Assembly (NCBI GenBank): GCA_017468115.1
Contig: JAFUJS010000052.1
Span: 1-7,921, forward strand
Direction of reading: 5' to 3'
Origin: Clostridia bacterium
GTDB lineage: Bacteria; Bacillota_A; Clostridia; Oscillospirales; CAG-272
DNA: 7,921 bases
Shown here in pieces: positions 1 to 6,421 of the stretch. Positions within the stretch are counted from its first letter, which is position 1. The number at the start of each line of letters is the position of its first letter. The notes below the pieces were generated by a model that searched no databases, had not been told where the DNA came from, and saw only the letters and a list, made by a program, of their open reading frames with translations. The position numbers and the translations under genes were made by a program.

Positions 1-567
1 TACTATCTCAATAGTCGTTACTACGACCCACAGGTTAAACGCTTTCTTAATGCCGATGACCCATCATACCTGGGTGCAAATGGCGATTTGCAAGCATATA
101 ACCTGTACGCTTATTGTTCGAATAATCCAGTTATGGGATATGACCCATTGGGAAGGTGGACAATTTCATTTGCACTTTCTTTTTCGATAACATTTTTTGA
201 TGTTTTTGGAATATCTATTTCGGCATTTGTTACTTTGGATGAAGAAGGCAATGTTGCGTTACAGACTTCTTATGCAGATATAACGCAAAATGGTGGTGTT
301 GGCTTGCCTGCAGTAAATTTTTCAAGTAACATATTTGTCACTAAAGAAAAAAACTATCGCAAATTAGAAGGACAAGGAATAAGCATAAGTGGTGGATACG
401 AAAATTTTGGTGGAGAATTGTTATTTTCTACGGATGAATCATTTAGCGGAATAGGTTTTACACTTTTTAACTTTTTTGGCGATTCGTTGTTTGATGTCAA
501 TTTCAATGTATTGCTAACTAATACAAGAACTTCATTGGTGCTTGCGGAGGGATGGAAATGGAAATAA
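1..567 (+). CDS. RHS repeat-associated protein, C-terminal end (partial)
   Basis: The open frame enters from the left edge (frame 1), so only the last 188 residues are present. Residues 1-51 match the end of the RHS repeat-associated core: YYLNSRYYDP, then RFLNADD, NLYAYCSNNP and YDPLG. In RHS proteins this core closes a beta-cocoon shell, and the segment after DPxG is the variable effector domain. Here that segment is residues 52-188. It is rich in Gly, Ser, Phe and alternating hydrophobic residues, so probably beta-strand rich, and contains DEEGNVALQTSYA and LEGQGISISGGYENFGG. It resembles the glycine-rich tails I recall on many Clostridia RHS proteins, whose activity I cannot name. No nuclease-type catalytic motif is visible. 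A TTG at 88 is internal to the core and not a real start. The next gene overlaps the stop by 10 bases, as expected for an effector/partner pair. Family call firm; toxin activity inferred. Confidence 0.87.
   Translation, partial: YYLNSRYYDPQVKRFLNADDPSYLGANGDLQAYNLYAYCSNNPVMGYDPLGRWTISFALSFSITFFDVFGISISAFVTLDEEGNVALQTSYADITQNGGVGLPAVNFSSNIFVTKEKNYRKLEGQGISISGGYENFGGELLFSTDESFSGIGFTLFNFFGDSLFDVNFNVLLTNTRTSLVLAEGWKWK
546..550 (+). promoter_or_regulatory. Ribosome binding site setting the start at 558
   Basis: GGAGG lies inside the end of the RHS frame. It is 1 base from the ATG at 552 and 7 bases from the in-frame ATG at 558. Only 558 has normal spacing, so it is the preferred start. Confidence 0.6.
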
Positions 568-989
568 AAAAGATATTCGCATATCCACAATTGATGTATG
601 GTTACATTTGCTCATGGTTGACCATAATTGTTTTCGCTGTAATCGGCATGGTTTGCTTTAACGCTACTGACGAGTGGCTGGTGATTTTTCCTGTATTTGT
701 TGTAATAGCCATGACGCTATTTACCATTTTCAATTTTTTTAGTTTTTCAAAAATGATGAAACGATTGAGATTAAGTTCGGTTGGAATAAAATACAACAGA
801 GGAAAACAAGAAATCGTATGGAGAGAAATTACTAAAATAGAAAAAGAAAGCGTTGTCATAAGTGCTCTGTCTAAGATTCCATATAACAGCCTGGAAAAGA
901 AAATAAAAAAATTGGCACCGGCTCAATCGAAATACGCCCATATGTTCACATTTACGATAAGTGTGGCAAGCATATTTGGTTTTCTATGA
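558..989 (+). CDS. Small membrane protein with PH-like cytoplasmic domain, possible RHS partner/immunity protein (zero-frame product)
   Basis: The zero frame gives 143 residues from the ATG at 558 (145 from 552). Two hydrophobic helices, about residues 15-34 and 40-62, are followed by the basic stretch KMMKRLRLS. Next comes a strand-rich region (VGIKYNRGKQEIVWREITKIEKES) of the kind seen in bacterial PH/YcxB-like domains, where a strand-turn-strand leads into a W-R-E-I-T-K-I element. The last 25 or so residues after KKIKK (118) look like out-of-frame sequence. The -1 frame from base 911 instead gives a plausible domain completion, GTGSIEIRPYVHIYD and onward, so this stop at 987-989 is probably a frameshift product. 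The gene overlaps the RHS stop by 10 bases, suggesting coupled translation. That position is typical of immunity genes in polymorphic toxin loci, but no family is firmly recognised. The DNA is very AT-rich (17 G/C in bases 781-840). Confidence 0.6.
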   Translation: MEIKKIFAYPQLMYGYICSWLTIIVFAVIGMVCFNATDEWLVIFPVFVVIAMTLFTIFNFFSFSKMMKRLRLSSVGIKYNRGKQEIVWREITKIEKESVVISALSKIPYNSLEKKIKKLAPAQSKYAHMFTFTISVASIFGFL

Positions 990-1165
990 CCGATAAAAAT
1001 ATGAAAACGCTGATTGATTTTGCTCAGAGTCAAAACGACTTGATTGACGATTTGATAGAATATTACACTGAGAAAAAGGAAAACGGAGAGCTTCCACCCC
1101 ATTGGGAAGAAGTTGGTTTGTTCAAAAAGAAACTTGTGGAGACAGGGGACGATGGCGTGTCTTGA
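911..1165 (+). pseudogene. Frame-displaced 3' part of the PH-like membrane protein gene
   Basis: Reading in the -1 frame relative to the upstream gene gives 84 codons ending at TGA 1163-1165. It begins IGTGSIEIRPYVHIYDKCGK and continues with HIWFSMTDKNMKTLIDFAQ, DLIDDLIEYYTEKKENGE and LPPHWEEVGLFKKK. This is well-composed protein sequence: amphipathic helices, and no stop before 1163. It completes the strand-helix order expected of a PH-like domain. It has no start codon with a ribosome binding site of its own. Joined to residues 1-118 of the upstream frame it would make a 202-residue protein. The last nine residues (VETGDDGVS) are encoded by a palindromic repeat copy, so the original C-terminus seems to have been replaced. 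The alternatives are an ordinary frameshift mutation, a homopolymer sequencing error, or programmed -1 slippage. Confidence 0.6.
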
Positions 1166-1226
1166 CAATGGAGACAGGGGCAACAAGTAGAGACAGGGGA
1201 CGAGACAGGGGACGGTTCCTTGTCTC
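1139..1226. repeat. Cluster of GAGACAGGGGAC palindromic (REP-like) repeats
   Basis: Four copies of GAGACAGGGG start at 1139, 1171, 1190 and 1202; those at 1139, 1190 and 1202 extend to GAGACAGGGGAC. Two copies form 25-base hairpin units with the inverted partner TGTCTC or TGTCTT. The first is 1139-1163 and the second 1202-1226. The second pairs GAGACA with TGTCTC (1221-1226) and extends inward through GGGG opposite TCCT. This motif (GAGACAGGGGACGG with GTCTC) is of a kind I recall as dispersed in Clostridia genomes, often near REP-associated IS200-like transposases; no transposase is present here. The first unit encodes the end of the displaced frame, so the repeats arrived after, or helped cause, the decay of that gene. 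Confidence 0.75.
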
Positions 1227-1265
1227 CTGACCCTTCAGATTCTTAAAATTTTTATATTCACAAGC

Positions 1266-1295
1266 AAAAAGTGCGACCCTGTGTCGCACTTTTTT
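1266..1295 (-). terminator. Rho-independent terminator of the MFS-GH2 operon (bidirectional)
   Basis: GTGCGAC (1271-1277) and GTCGCAC (1283-1289) form a perfect 7-bp stem with a 5-base loop. It is flanked by A5 on the left and T6 on the right. It begins two bases past the GH2 stop on the minus strand and could also stop plus-strand transcripts from the RHS side. Confidence 0.9.
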
Positions 1296-1296
1296 G

Positions 1297-2970
1297 TTAT
1301 ATCTTTAATTTTTCGGCTATTTCAATAAGTCTTTCCTTGCTTAGCTTGCAGACTCTTCTGTCGTAGGTCAAAATTCCGTTTGTTTCGTCCTCTACGTCGG
1401 AAAGCTGGGTGTAGATTGCGCCGCAAAGCCCTTCCTTTATAAGAGGAATTATTTCCTTTTCGTAAAGCTCTACAAATGCATCCTCGAGCTTGTCTCGCTC
1501 CTTAAAGAAGCGATAGCCGTAGGTGTCCTTTACGTTTGCCACGTGGTTTTCTTCCTTGTAGGAATAGCCGCCAAACTCGGAAAGAACAACGGGCTTATCA
1601 TACTTGCCCTTTAGCTTAACAGGCTTAAAGTACACGTGCAGGCTTTCTACCTGTGTTTTGTGTCTGCCAAACCAGCCGGAATTTGTGTCAACAAATCTGG
1701 AGGTGTCCTGCTCTAAAAGAGTATCATACATTTTGTCGCTTTCAAACTGACCCCAGCCCTCATTAAAAATTGTCCAATAGCAAATAGAGGGGTGGTTATA
1801 TAGCTGTGTAACAGTCCTTTTCATAAAGTGCTTAAAATACTTTTTCTGGCTTTCGGTCCTTTTAACCTCGGGCAGATTTTTAAGCCCTATGGTAGGCAGG
1901 GCAGTATCGTGGAAAAAGCTGTATTTTCCGTTGTTTACCATGTCCTGAAAAACTATCATGCCCTGTCTGTCGCACTCATAGTAGAACCACTCAGGCTCAA
2001 TTTTTATATGCTTCCTTAGGGTGTTAAAGCCAAGCTCCTTCATTTTCGCCACATCCTGCCTGTATAGGTCAGGGGTGGCAGGAGTATAAATTCCATCGCT
2101 GAAGTAGCCCTGGTCCAAAACACCGTGGAAGAAGTATGGCTTATCATTCAAGCAAAGTCTTTGTATACCGTCTACCTCTTTTACAGTAAGTGTCCTTAGG
2201 GCAAAATAGGATTCAATCTTGTCCTGTCCGCACTCTAGGATAAAGTGGTAAAGATAAGGGCTTTCAGGCGACCATAGCTTAGGATTTTCAATGTCAATGT
2301 GGCATTTGCCGCTTTCTACCGGATAAGTCCTGCCATTTTCCAAAAGAGTGAGCGTACCGCACTCGACGCCTCTTACCAAAATGTCGCAAAAGTCCAGCCC
2401 TGTGTCGATAAATAGCCCGTTCATATACTTACTTGGCACGCTTTCAAGCCAAACGCTTTGCCAAATCCCCGAAACAGGGGTGTACCACATGCCGCCACGC
2501 TTAAAGCATTGCTTTCCATAGGGCATAGCCTGTCCCCTTTGGCTGTCAACCACCTTAAGGGTAAGCTGGTTTTCTCCCTCTTTAAGATAGTCTGTAATAT
2601 CAAAGGAAAAGCTATAATAGCCACCTACATTAAAGCCGACCATTTTGCCGTTTACATACAGGTCGCAGCTTCCGTCAACGGCGCCAAAATTTATTATAAC
2701 CCTGTCCCTCTTAAAGCCATCGGGAAGAGTAAAGCTTTTTTGATAGGTAAGGGGTGTGCCGTCAGGGAAAACCCTGTTTACCCCCGACAAAATGCTTTCG
2801 GGTGGGTATGGCACCAAAATCTCTCTTTCCTCGCCACAGGCGCAAAGCGTCCACCTGCCGTTTAGGGAAAGGAAGGAGTCTCTTTTTAGCTGTGGACGGG
2901 GGTAAAGGTCGTACTCGTTACCCTTGATACTTTCCCCTTGGGTGGTTAGTAAATGCTTAATTTCCTTCAT
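1297..2970 (-). CDS. Glycoside hydrolase family 2 (beta-galactosidase/beta-glucuronidase-like)
   Basis: This 557-residue cytoplasmic retaining beta-glycosidase has no signal peptide. Domain order: an N-terminal jelly-roll sugar-binding domain (about 20-178, with LNGRW, LYVNGKMVG and GIWQSVWLE), a short immunoglobulin-like strand domain (about 183-262), then a TIM barrel (about 270-557). The acid/base is E404 in TIFNEGW and the nucleophile is E465 in VVLSEFGG; both are intact. The motif TQLSDVEDETNGILTYDRR (521-539) is typical of GH2 enzymes of this type. No domain follows the barrel, so it is shorter than most GusA or LacZ proteins. The ATG at 2970 has AGGA 9 bases upstream. Its first 14 bases overlap the end of the transporter gene, implying translational coupling. 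Its substrate is probably a small beta-glycoside imported by that transporter. Galactoside, glucuronide and other beta-glycosides cannot be separated by eye. Confidence 0.93.
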   Translation of the reverse strand: MKEIKHLLTTQGESIKGNEYDLYPRPQLKRDSFLSLNGRWTLCACGEEREILVPYPPESILSGVNRVFPDGTPLTYQKSFTLPDGFKRDRVIINFGAVDGSCDLYVNGKMVGFNVGGYYSFSFDITDYLKEGENQLTLKVVDSQRGQAMPYGKQCFKRGGMWYTPVSGIWQSVWLESVPSKYMNGLFIDTGLDFCDILVRGVECGTLTLLENGRTYPVESGKCHIDIENPKLWSPESPYLYHFILECGQDKIESYFALRTLTVKEVDGIQRLCLNDKPYFFHGVLDQGYFSDGIYTPATPDLYRQDVAKMKELGFNTLRKHIKIEPEWFYYECDRQGMIVFQDMVNNGKYSFFHDTALPTIGLKNLPEVKRTESQKKYFKHFMKRTVTQLYNHPSICYWTIFNEGWGQFESDKMYDTLLEQDTSRFVDTNSGWFGRHKTQVESLHVYFKPVKLKGKYDKPVVLSEFGGYSYKEENHVANVKDTYGYRFFKERDKLEDAFVELYEKEIIPLIKEGLCGAIYTQLSDVEDETNGILTYDRRVCKLSKERLIEIAEKLKI

Positions 2971-4324
2971 TGAAGCTCTTCCTCTTTTCTAAATAATCAA
3001 CAAAGAAGATAGTACCAACAAGCAAAAAGGCAAGCACCAGCGCCACAACAAGAGCGCCCAGGAAAATGTTTTCGTTTGGAATAAAGCGGACAACACCGTC
3101 CGTGTCGGTAAATTCCTTAGCACCTGTAAGCACGGCAGAGCCGATAATAGGACCAACAATGCCGGGTATTAGCACCTGACCCACAATTCTAAGTCCTTGG
3201 AACATACCTGCCTTGTTTTCGGGTGTGTTATCACGTATAACTGCGCCAAAGACAGCATTACCGGAAAGATAGCCGCACATCATAAGGAGTGAGCCGATAA
3301 AGATAAGAGCAGTAATACCGCTGTTAAAGAACAAAAGAACGTAGCCCACCGAAAGCAAGCCAAGGCTTGGAATAATTGACTTGTTAAAGTGGAGCTTGTC
3401 GTAAATTCTGCCCCAAATTACGGTAAACACCGCCGCCAAAATAATGGCAGGCACCATAACAAGCACATAGCCGTCCCCAAGAGGGGTTGCCTTTTGGTAA
3501 TAGATAATCAGATAAGGCATAAATACCTGTATGGAAATGCCGAAAACTGTAAAGAGAAGCAGGTAAATATAAAGCTTAGGATTTGCTTTTACAACAGATG
3601 GCTTAAAGCCGTAAATAATGTTCTTAAAGTAGTTTTGATTGTCCTCGGTTGATTGCTTAGGCTCCTTAATCAGGAAAAAGCCCACAATACCGATAACTAT
3701 AACGATAGCGCCAATAACCGCAAAGATTATGGACCAATAGGTGTCTGTGGAAATAATGCCCTCTGCGCTTGGTGTCTTTTCGTGCTTTGGCAAAAGCATA
3801 GCGCCGCCAAACACAACCAAAATAGCCATAAGCGGCATCATTGCATTAATGCCCTCTGCCATACCGCGGTTTTCTGCTGTGGTAGAGTCGGTAAGCCAAG
3901 CGTTAAAGCAGGCATCGTTTGCAGAGGAGCCGAAGAAGGTCATTATACAGTCAAGCACAATAGTAATTGTGATGCAAAGCGCAGAAACAGAAGTAACTGT
4001 CGGGAAAATAGCGCCGATAATGTTTTCTCTTACCAGCATAAATGCAAGTATAGACACACCCCACAAAATATAGCCCACGCAGATAAACACCTTGCGCTTG
4101 CCCAGCTTGTCGGAAAGGGCGCCTATGAGAATTGTGGTAAGTGTGGCAACCACGCTGGATGCGGCAACCATAGCCATGATGCTGTCAGCCGACGCACCGA
4201 ACATTTCATAAATGAATACATTAAAATACATATTTTCAACAACCCAGGCAATTTGCCCAACAAGGCTGAAGATTATAAGAGTAGCAAGAAGCTTGCCACC
4301 CATTTTAGTCCTTTTCTTTTCCAT
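2957..4324 (-). CDS. MFS transporter, probably sugar or glycoside importer
   Basis: This is a 455-residue polytopic membrane protein with about 12 hydrophobic segments. Between helices 2 and 3 is the MFS motif A, GALSDKLGKRK (68-78). A central hydrophilic loop (KEPKQSTEDNQNYFKN, about 220-235) separates the two halves. Matching loops in each half, DSTTAENRGMAEG (146-158) and DNTPENKAGMFQG (365-377), show the two-fold pseudo-symmetry of the fold. A more polar loop near 400-420 (TDTDGVVRF) lies before the last helix. It resembles GPH- and SUC-type sugar symporters, so cation-coupled uptake is likely. The start is the ATG at 4324, with AAAGGA 7 bases upstream; an in-frame TTG at 4369 overlaps the -10 region and is rejected. 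The stop lies inside the GH2 gene, so the two are one operon: import, then hydrolysis. Specificity is unknown. Confidence 0.9.
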   Translation of the reverse strand: MEKKRTKMGGKLLATLIIFSLVGQIAWVVENMYFNVFIYEMFGASADSIMAMVAASSVVATLTTILIGALSDKLGKRKVFICVGYILWGVSILAFMLVRENIIGAIFPTVTSVSALCITITIVLDCIMTFFGSSANDACFNAWLTDSTTAENRGMAEGINAMMPLMAILVVFGGAMLLPKHEKTPSAEGIISTDTYWSIIFAVIGAIVIVIGIVGFFLIKEPKQSTEDNQNYFKNIIYGFKPSVVKANPKLYIYLLLFTVFGISIQVFMPYLIIYYQKATPLGDGYVLVMVPAIILAAVFTVIWGRIYDKLHFNKSIIPSLGLLSVGYVLLFFNSGITALIFIGSLLMMCGYLSGNAVFGAVIRDNTPENKAGMFQGLRIVGQVLIPGIVGPIIGSAVLTGAKEFTDTDGVVRFIPNENIFLGALVVALVLAFLLVGTIFFVDYLEKRKSFNEGN

Positions 4325-4331
4325 AAAGTAG

Positions 4332-4337
4332 TCCTTT
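4332..4337 (-). promoter_or_regulatory. Ribosome binding site setting the transporter start at 4324
   Basis: AAAGGA on the minus strand, 7 bases before the ATG at 4324-4322. The longer TTG start at 4369 has no comparable site and lies within the promoter. Confidence 0.8.
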
Positions 4338-4356
4338 CGGGAGTTTTTACAAGTAT

Positions 4357-4385
4357 AGTATAACACCAATTGCCCAAATTTACAA
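4357..4385 (-). promoter_or_regulatory. Sigma-A promoter of the MFS-GH2 operon
   Basis: On the minus strand, TTGTAA (4385-4380), a 17-base spacer and TATACT (4362-4357). A second overlapping TATACT sits at 4357-4352. The predicted 5' leader is only about 25 bases, leaving no room for a riboswitch. No clear catabolite-repression (cre) palindrome was seen. Confidence 0.7.
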
Positions 4386-4388
4386 CAT

Positions 4389-4418
4389 AAAAAAAGGGGA
4401 CAGAGCTGTCCCCTTTTT
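4389..4418 (-). terminator. Rho-independent terminator of the yitT-family gene
   Basis: GGGGACAG (4396-4403) pairs with CTGTCCCC (4406-4413), with A and T tracts on both sides that also pair. The minus-strand U-tract is seven bases (4395-4389). It starts one base past the stop at 4420 and ends just before the -35 of the next operon, insulating the two. Confidence 0.92.
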
Positions 4419-4419
4419 C

Positions 4420-5556
4420 TTATACAATTCTAAAGCCCTTGCCGAGAATGTCGGTGGAGTTTGTAATAATAGTAAACGCCTGCGGGTCGTTTTGTCGAAG
4501 ATGCTTTTTAAGTGTCGCAGCCTGCTGACGGCTGAGCACGGTAATAATCATCTTCTTGTCGTCGTGTGTAAAGGAGCCACGGCACACAGAAACGGTAGCG
4601 CCCCTGTGCAGATGATTGTTGATAAAGGCGCAAAGCTCCTCGTCCTTATCTGTAACCACAATAAAGCACTTATTCAGGTTGATGCCGTCGATTACCGTAT
4701 CAACAATGAAGGACTTGATAACAAGGCCGCAAAGCGAGAACAGAGCAATCTTAACACCGAAGGCAAAGCCACCCATAACCGCCAGCACCACGTCAGTAAT
4801 AAGAAGGGCGGTGCCAATGTTTACATTTGTAAATTTCTTAAGAATCATAGCGATAACGTCAGTGCCGCCGGAGCTTGCGTTTTGGCTGAACAAAATCGCA
4901 CTACCGATAGCAATGCCGCCGATTGTGAAAAGAAGCTCCAAAAACGGCTCGCCACCCTCTCCCATATTTGAGGTTAGGGTCCAAAGTCCCTCGTTAAACG
5001 CATGGTCGTAGGCAGGGGTACCCTCAATGGCTGTCTGCTGTGCCGCATACTGACCTGTAATTCTTTCAAGAAGCTGTACCTTTTCCCAAACGAGAGAGGC
5101 AACAGACAAAAGAATGGTGGAGTAAATGGTTTTAATAGCAAACTGCTTACCGAAAATGATAAGAGCAACAATAAGAAGCACCACGTTGGCAATAGCCATA
5201 AACTGGGACTCTGAAAAGTTAGGGAAATAGTGGGAAAGCACAACCGAAAGGGACGAAACGCCGCCAACGGTAAAGTGGTTAGGGAACTTGAAGAAGTACA
5301 CACCCGCCGCCACAAAAAGCGTACCCACGGTAATAATTATGTAGGACCAAATTGTTTTGAGAATCTTGCCGCCAATTGTTTTTGGCTCGTTATTAGGGTC
5401 GGAAAGCTCCTTGATAGGCTTCAATACCTTTTCGTAAAGCTTACCCTTTCTTTGTACCCTTGAAATAGAGGAAATTACCTTTTGCGGGTCGTCAACCTTC
5501 ACGGTTTCGGGCTTATTTAGGTCAATTTCATTTTCAATATTTTGATTTTCTTCCAC
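4420..5556 (-). CDS. YitT family membrane protein (DUF161 plus C-terminal DUF2179)
   Basis: This 378-residue protein starts with GTG at 5556 and has AAGGAG 8 bases upstream. A hydrophilic N-terminal segment (1-67) precedes helices near 68-88, 97-112, 119-136, 139-157, 205-223, 247-266 and 268-288. Family signatures are PNHFTVGGVSSLS (92-104) and SSGGTDVIAMILKK (228-241), followed by NIGTALLITD. The soluble DUF2179 domain is about 296-376, with RGATVSVCRGSFTHDDKKM and the closing DPQAFTIITNSTDILGKGF. The DUF2179 part resembles small-ligand or regulatory domains, and the transport role of YitT proteins is not settled. It is longer than the usual 280-300 residues because of the N-terminal tail and a roughly 45-residue polar insertion (160-204) between helices. 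It has its own promoter and terminator and is not in an operon with its neighbours. Confidence 0.9.
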   Translation of the reverse strand: MEENQNIENEIDLNKPETVKVDDPQKVISSISRVQRKGKLYEKVLKPIKELSDPNNEPKTIGGKILKTIWSYIIITVGTLFVAAGVYFFKFPNHFTVGGVSSLSVVLSHYFPNFSESQFMAIANVVLLIVALIIFGKQFAIKTIYSTILLSVASLVWEKVQLLERITGQYAAQQTAIEGTPAYDHAFNEGLWTLTSNMGEGGEPFLELLFTIGGIAIGSAILFSQNASSGGTDVIAMILKKFTNVNIGTALLITDVVLAVMGGFAFGVKIALFSLCGLVIKSFIVDTVIDGINLNKCFIVVTDKDEELCAFINNHLHRGATVSVCRGSFTHDDKKMIITVLSRQQAATLKKHLRQNDPQAFTIITNSTDILGKGFRIV

Positions 5557-5597
5557 GACGAAAGCTCCTTGAAGAGAAAATTTTTTATTCCATCTAG

Positions 5598-5626
5598 ATT
5601 ATAATATGGTAAAGTAGTTTTGTCAA
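5598..5626 (-). promoter_or_regulatory. Consensus sigma-A promoter of the yitT-family gene
   Basis: On the minus strand, a perfect TTGACA (5626-5621), a 17-base spacer and a perfect TATAAT (5603-5598). The predicted leader is about 35 bases. The consensus boxes suggest strong, largely unregulated transcription. Confidence 0.92.
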
Positions 5627-5653
5627 CATCAAAAGAGAATACTTTAGCGTGTT

Positions 5654-5684
5654 AATAGAAAGTGGCTCTCAAACCGAGAGCCAC
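5654..5684 (-). terminator. Terminator hairpin of the aquaporin gene
   Basis: GTGGCTCTC (5662-5670) pairs perfectly with GAGAGCCAC (5676-5684) around a 5-base loop, 7 bases past the aquaporin stop. The minus-strand tail TTTCTATT is a weak U-tract, so some readthrough into the yitT gene is possible. Confidence 0.75.
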
Positions 5685-5691
5685 AGATTAT

Positions 5692-6378
5692 TTATTCAAC
5701 CTTTTTCTTATCGAGCACCATATAAACCAAAGCCGCAATAGCTGCGCCTGCCAAAGGACCGATTATAAAGATCCAGATTTGGGAAAGAGCAGTAGCATCG
5801 CCGGCAATAGCCTGAACGATTGCAGGACCGATTGAACGGGCAGGGTTTACAGATGTACCTGTTAGGTTTACACCGAGAAGGTGAACAAGGGTAAGTGCAA
5901 GACCTATAACCACGCCGGTTACGGACTTGTTTTCTGTTTTTGATGTAACACCTAAAATTGCCATTACAAATACAAAGGTGAGAACAATTTCAGCCAAAAG
6001 TGCAACAAAGAGAGCACCTGTTTCGTTGTATTGGAGAACTAAAATTGCCTGCGCCGCATTGCCGCCAAGCACCTGGAAGTCGGTTGTGAAAAGACCAAGA
6101 ACCACAGCACCTAGGGTCGCACCGAGAATTTGAGCTATAACGTAGCCTGCAAAATCTGTTGCGTTCATTTTCTTGGTAATGAGCATTGCAAGAGAAACGG
6201 CAGGGTTGATGTGGCAGCCGGAGATGTTACCGATGGAGTATGCCATAGCAACAATAACCAAGCCGAAGGCAAGGGATGTTGCAACAAGGTCAACCCCGGA
6301 AAGAACAGCAACGCCACAGCCGAACACAACAAGCACAAATGTACCGATAAGCTCTGCAATATACGCCTTAAAATTCAT
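5692..6378 (-). CDS. aqpZ: Aquaporin Z-like water channel (MIP family)
   Basis: This is a 228-residue integral membrane protein with six hydrophobic helices and both half-helix signatures: HINPAVS (N58-P59-A60) and SVNPARS (N178-P179-A180-R181). Aligned to E. coli AqpZ by distance from the NPA motifs, the selectivity-filter positions are F38, H166, T175 and R181. This matches the F/H/T/R filter of AqpZ, so a water channel fits better than a glycerol facilitator, which has Gly instead of His and an insertion after the second NPA. The start is the ATG at 6378, with AAAGGAG 8 bases upstream. The in-frame TTG at 6396 sits within the Shine-Dalgarno region and is rejected. It is transcribed alone, divergently from icd. 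The symbol is by similarity; physiological role (osmotic adjustment) inferred. Confidence 0.92.
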   Translation of the reverse strand: MNFKAYIAELIGTFVLVVFGCGVAVLSGVDLVATSLAFGLVIVAMAYSIGNISGCHINPAVSLAMLITKKMNATDFAGYVIAQILGATLGAVVLGLFTTDFQVLGGNAAQAILVLQYNETGALFVALLAEIVLTFVFVMAILGVTSKTENKSVTGVVIGLALTLVHLLGVNLTGTSVNPARSIGPAIVQAIAGDATALSQIWIFIIGPLAGAAIAALVYMVLDKKKVE

Positions 6379-6386
6379 GAAAAAAT

Positions 6387-6393
6387 CTCCTTT
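6387..6393 (-). promoter_or_regulatory. Ribosome binding site setting the aquaporin start at 6378
   Basis: AAAGGAG on the minus strand, 8 bases before the ATG. It overlaps the upstream in-frame TTG at 6396, ruling that start out. Confidence 0.85.
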
Positions 6394-6402
6394 CAATTTT
6401 TC

Positions 6403-6418
6403 GTAAGCTCACGCTTAC
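6403..6418 (-). promoter_or_regulatory. Perfect small hairpin in the aquaporin 5' leader
   Basis: GTAAGC (6403-6408) and GCTTAC (6413-6418) form a 6-bp inverted repeat around 4 bases. It lies between the candidate -10 box and the ribosome binding site, so it would fall at or near the 5' end of the transcript. It could be an operator or an mRNA-stabilising 5' stem-loop; the sequence does not decide. Confidence 0.45.
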
Positions 6419-6421
6419 AAG

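Noticed and set aside
552..557. ATG at 552 as the start of the PH-like membrane protein
   Set aside because: GGAGG ends only 1 base before it. The in-frame ATG at 558 has 7-base spacing, so 558 is preferred, though 552 differs by only two residues.
923..1186. An 87-codon minus-strand open frame opposite the displaced 3' gene part
   Set aside because: No ribosome binding site or domain; the plus-strand -1 frame in the same stretch makes better protein sequence.
1139..1226. Short direct repeats considered as a CRISPR array
   Set aside because: The copies are palindromic, irregularly spaced (32, 19 and 12 bases apart) and have no equal-length unique spacers.
3653..4363. A 236-codon open frame on the plus strand opposite the transporter gene
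   Set aside because: It is antisense to a clear MFS gene, is rich in Cys, His, Asn and Lys with no domain sense, and has no ribosome binding site or promoter. It is a shadow of the real gene's codon bias.
4325..4369. TTG start extending the transporter by 15 residues
   Set aside because: It lies across the promoter -10 region and lacks a ribosome binding site, while the ATG at 4324 has AAAGGA at 7 bases.
4492..5011. Overlapping plus-strand open frames (159 and 131 codons) opposite the yitT-family gene
   Set aside because: They are antisense to the DUF2179 and membrane domains, with no recognisable motifs or start signals.
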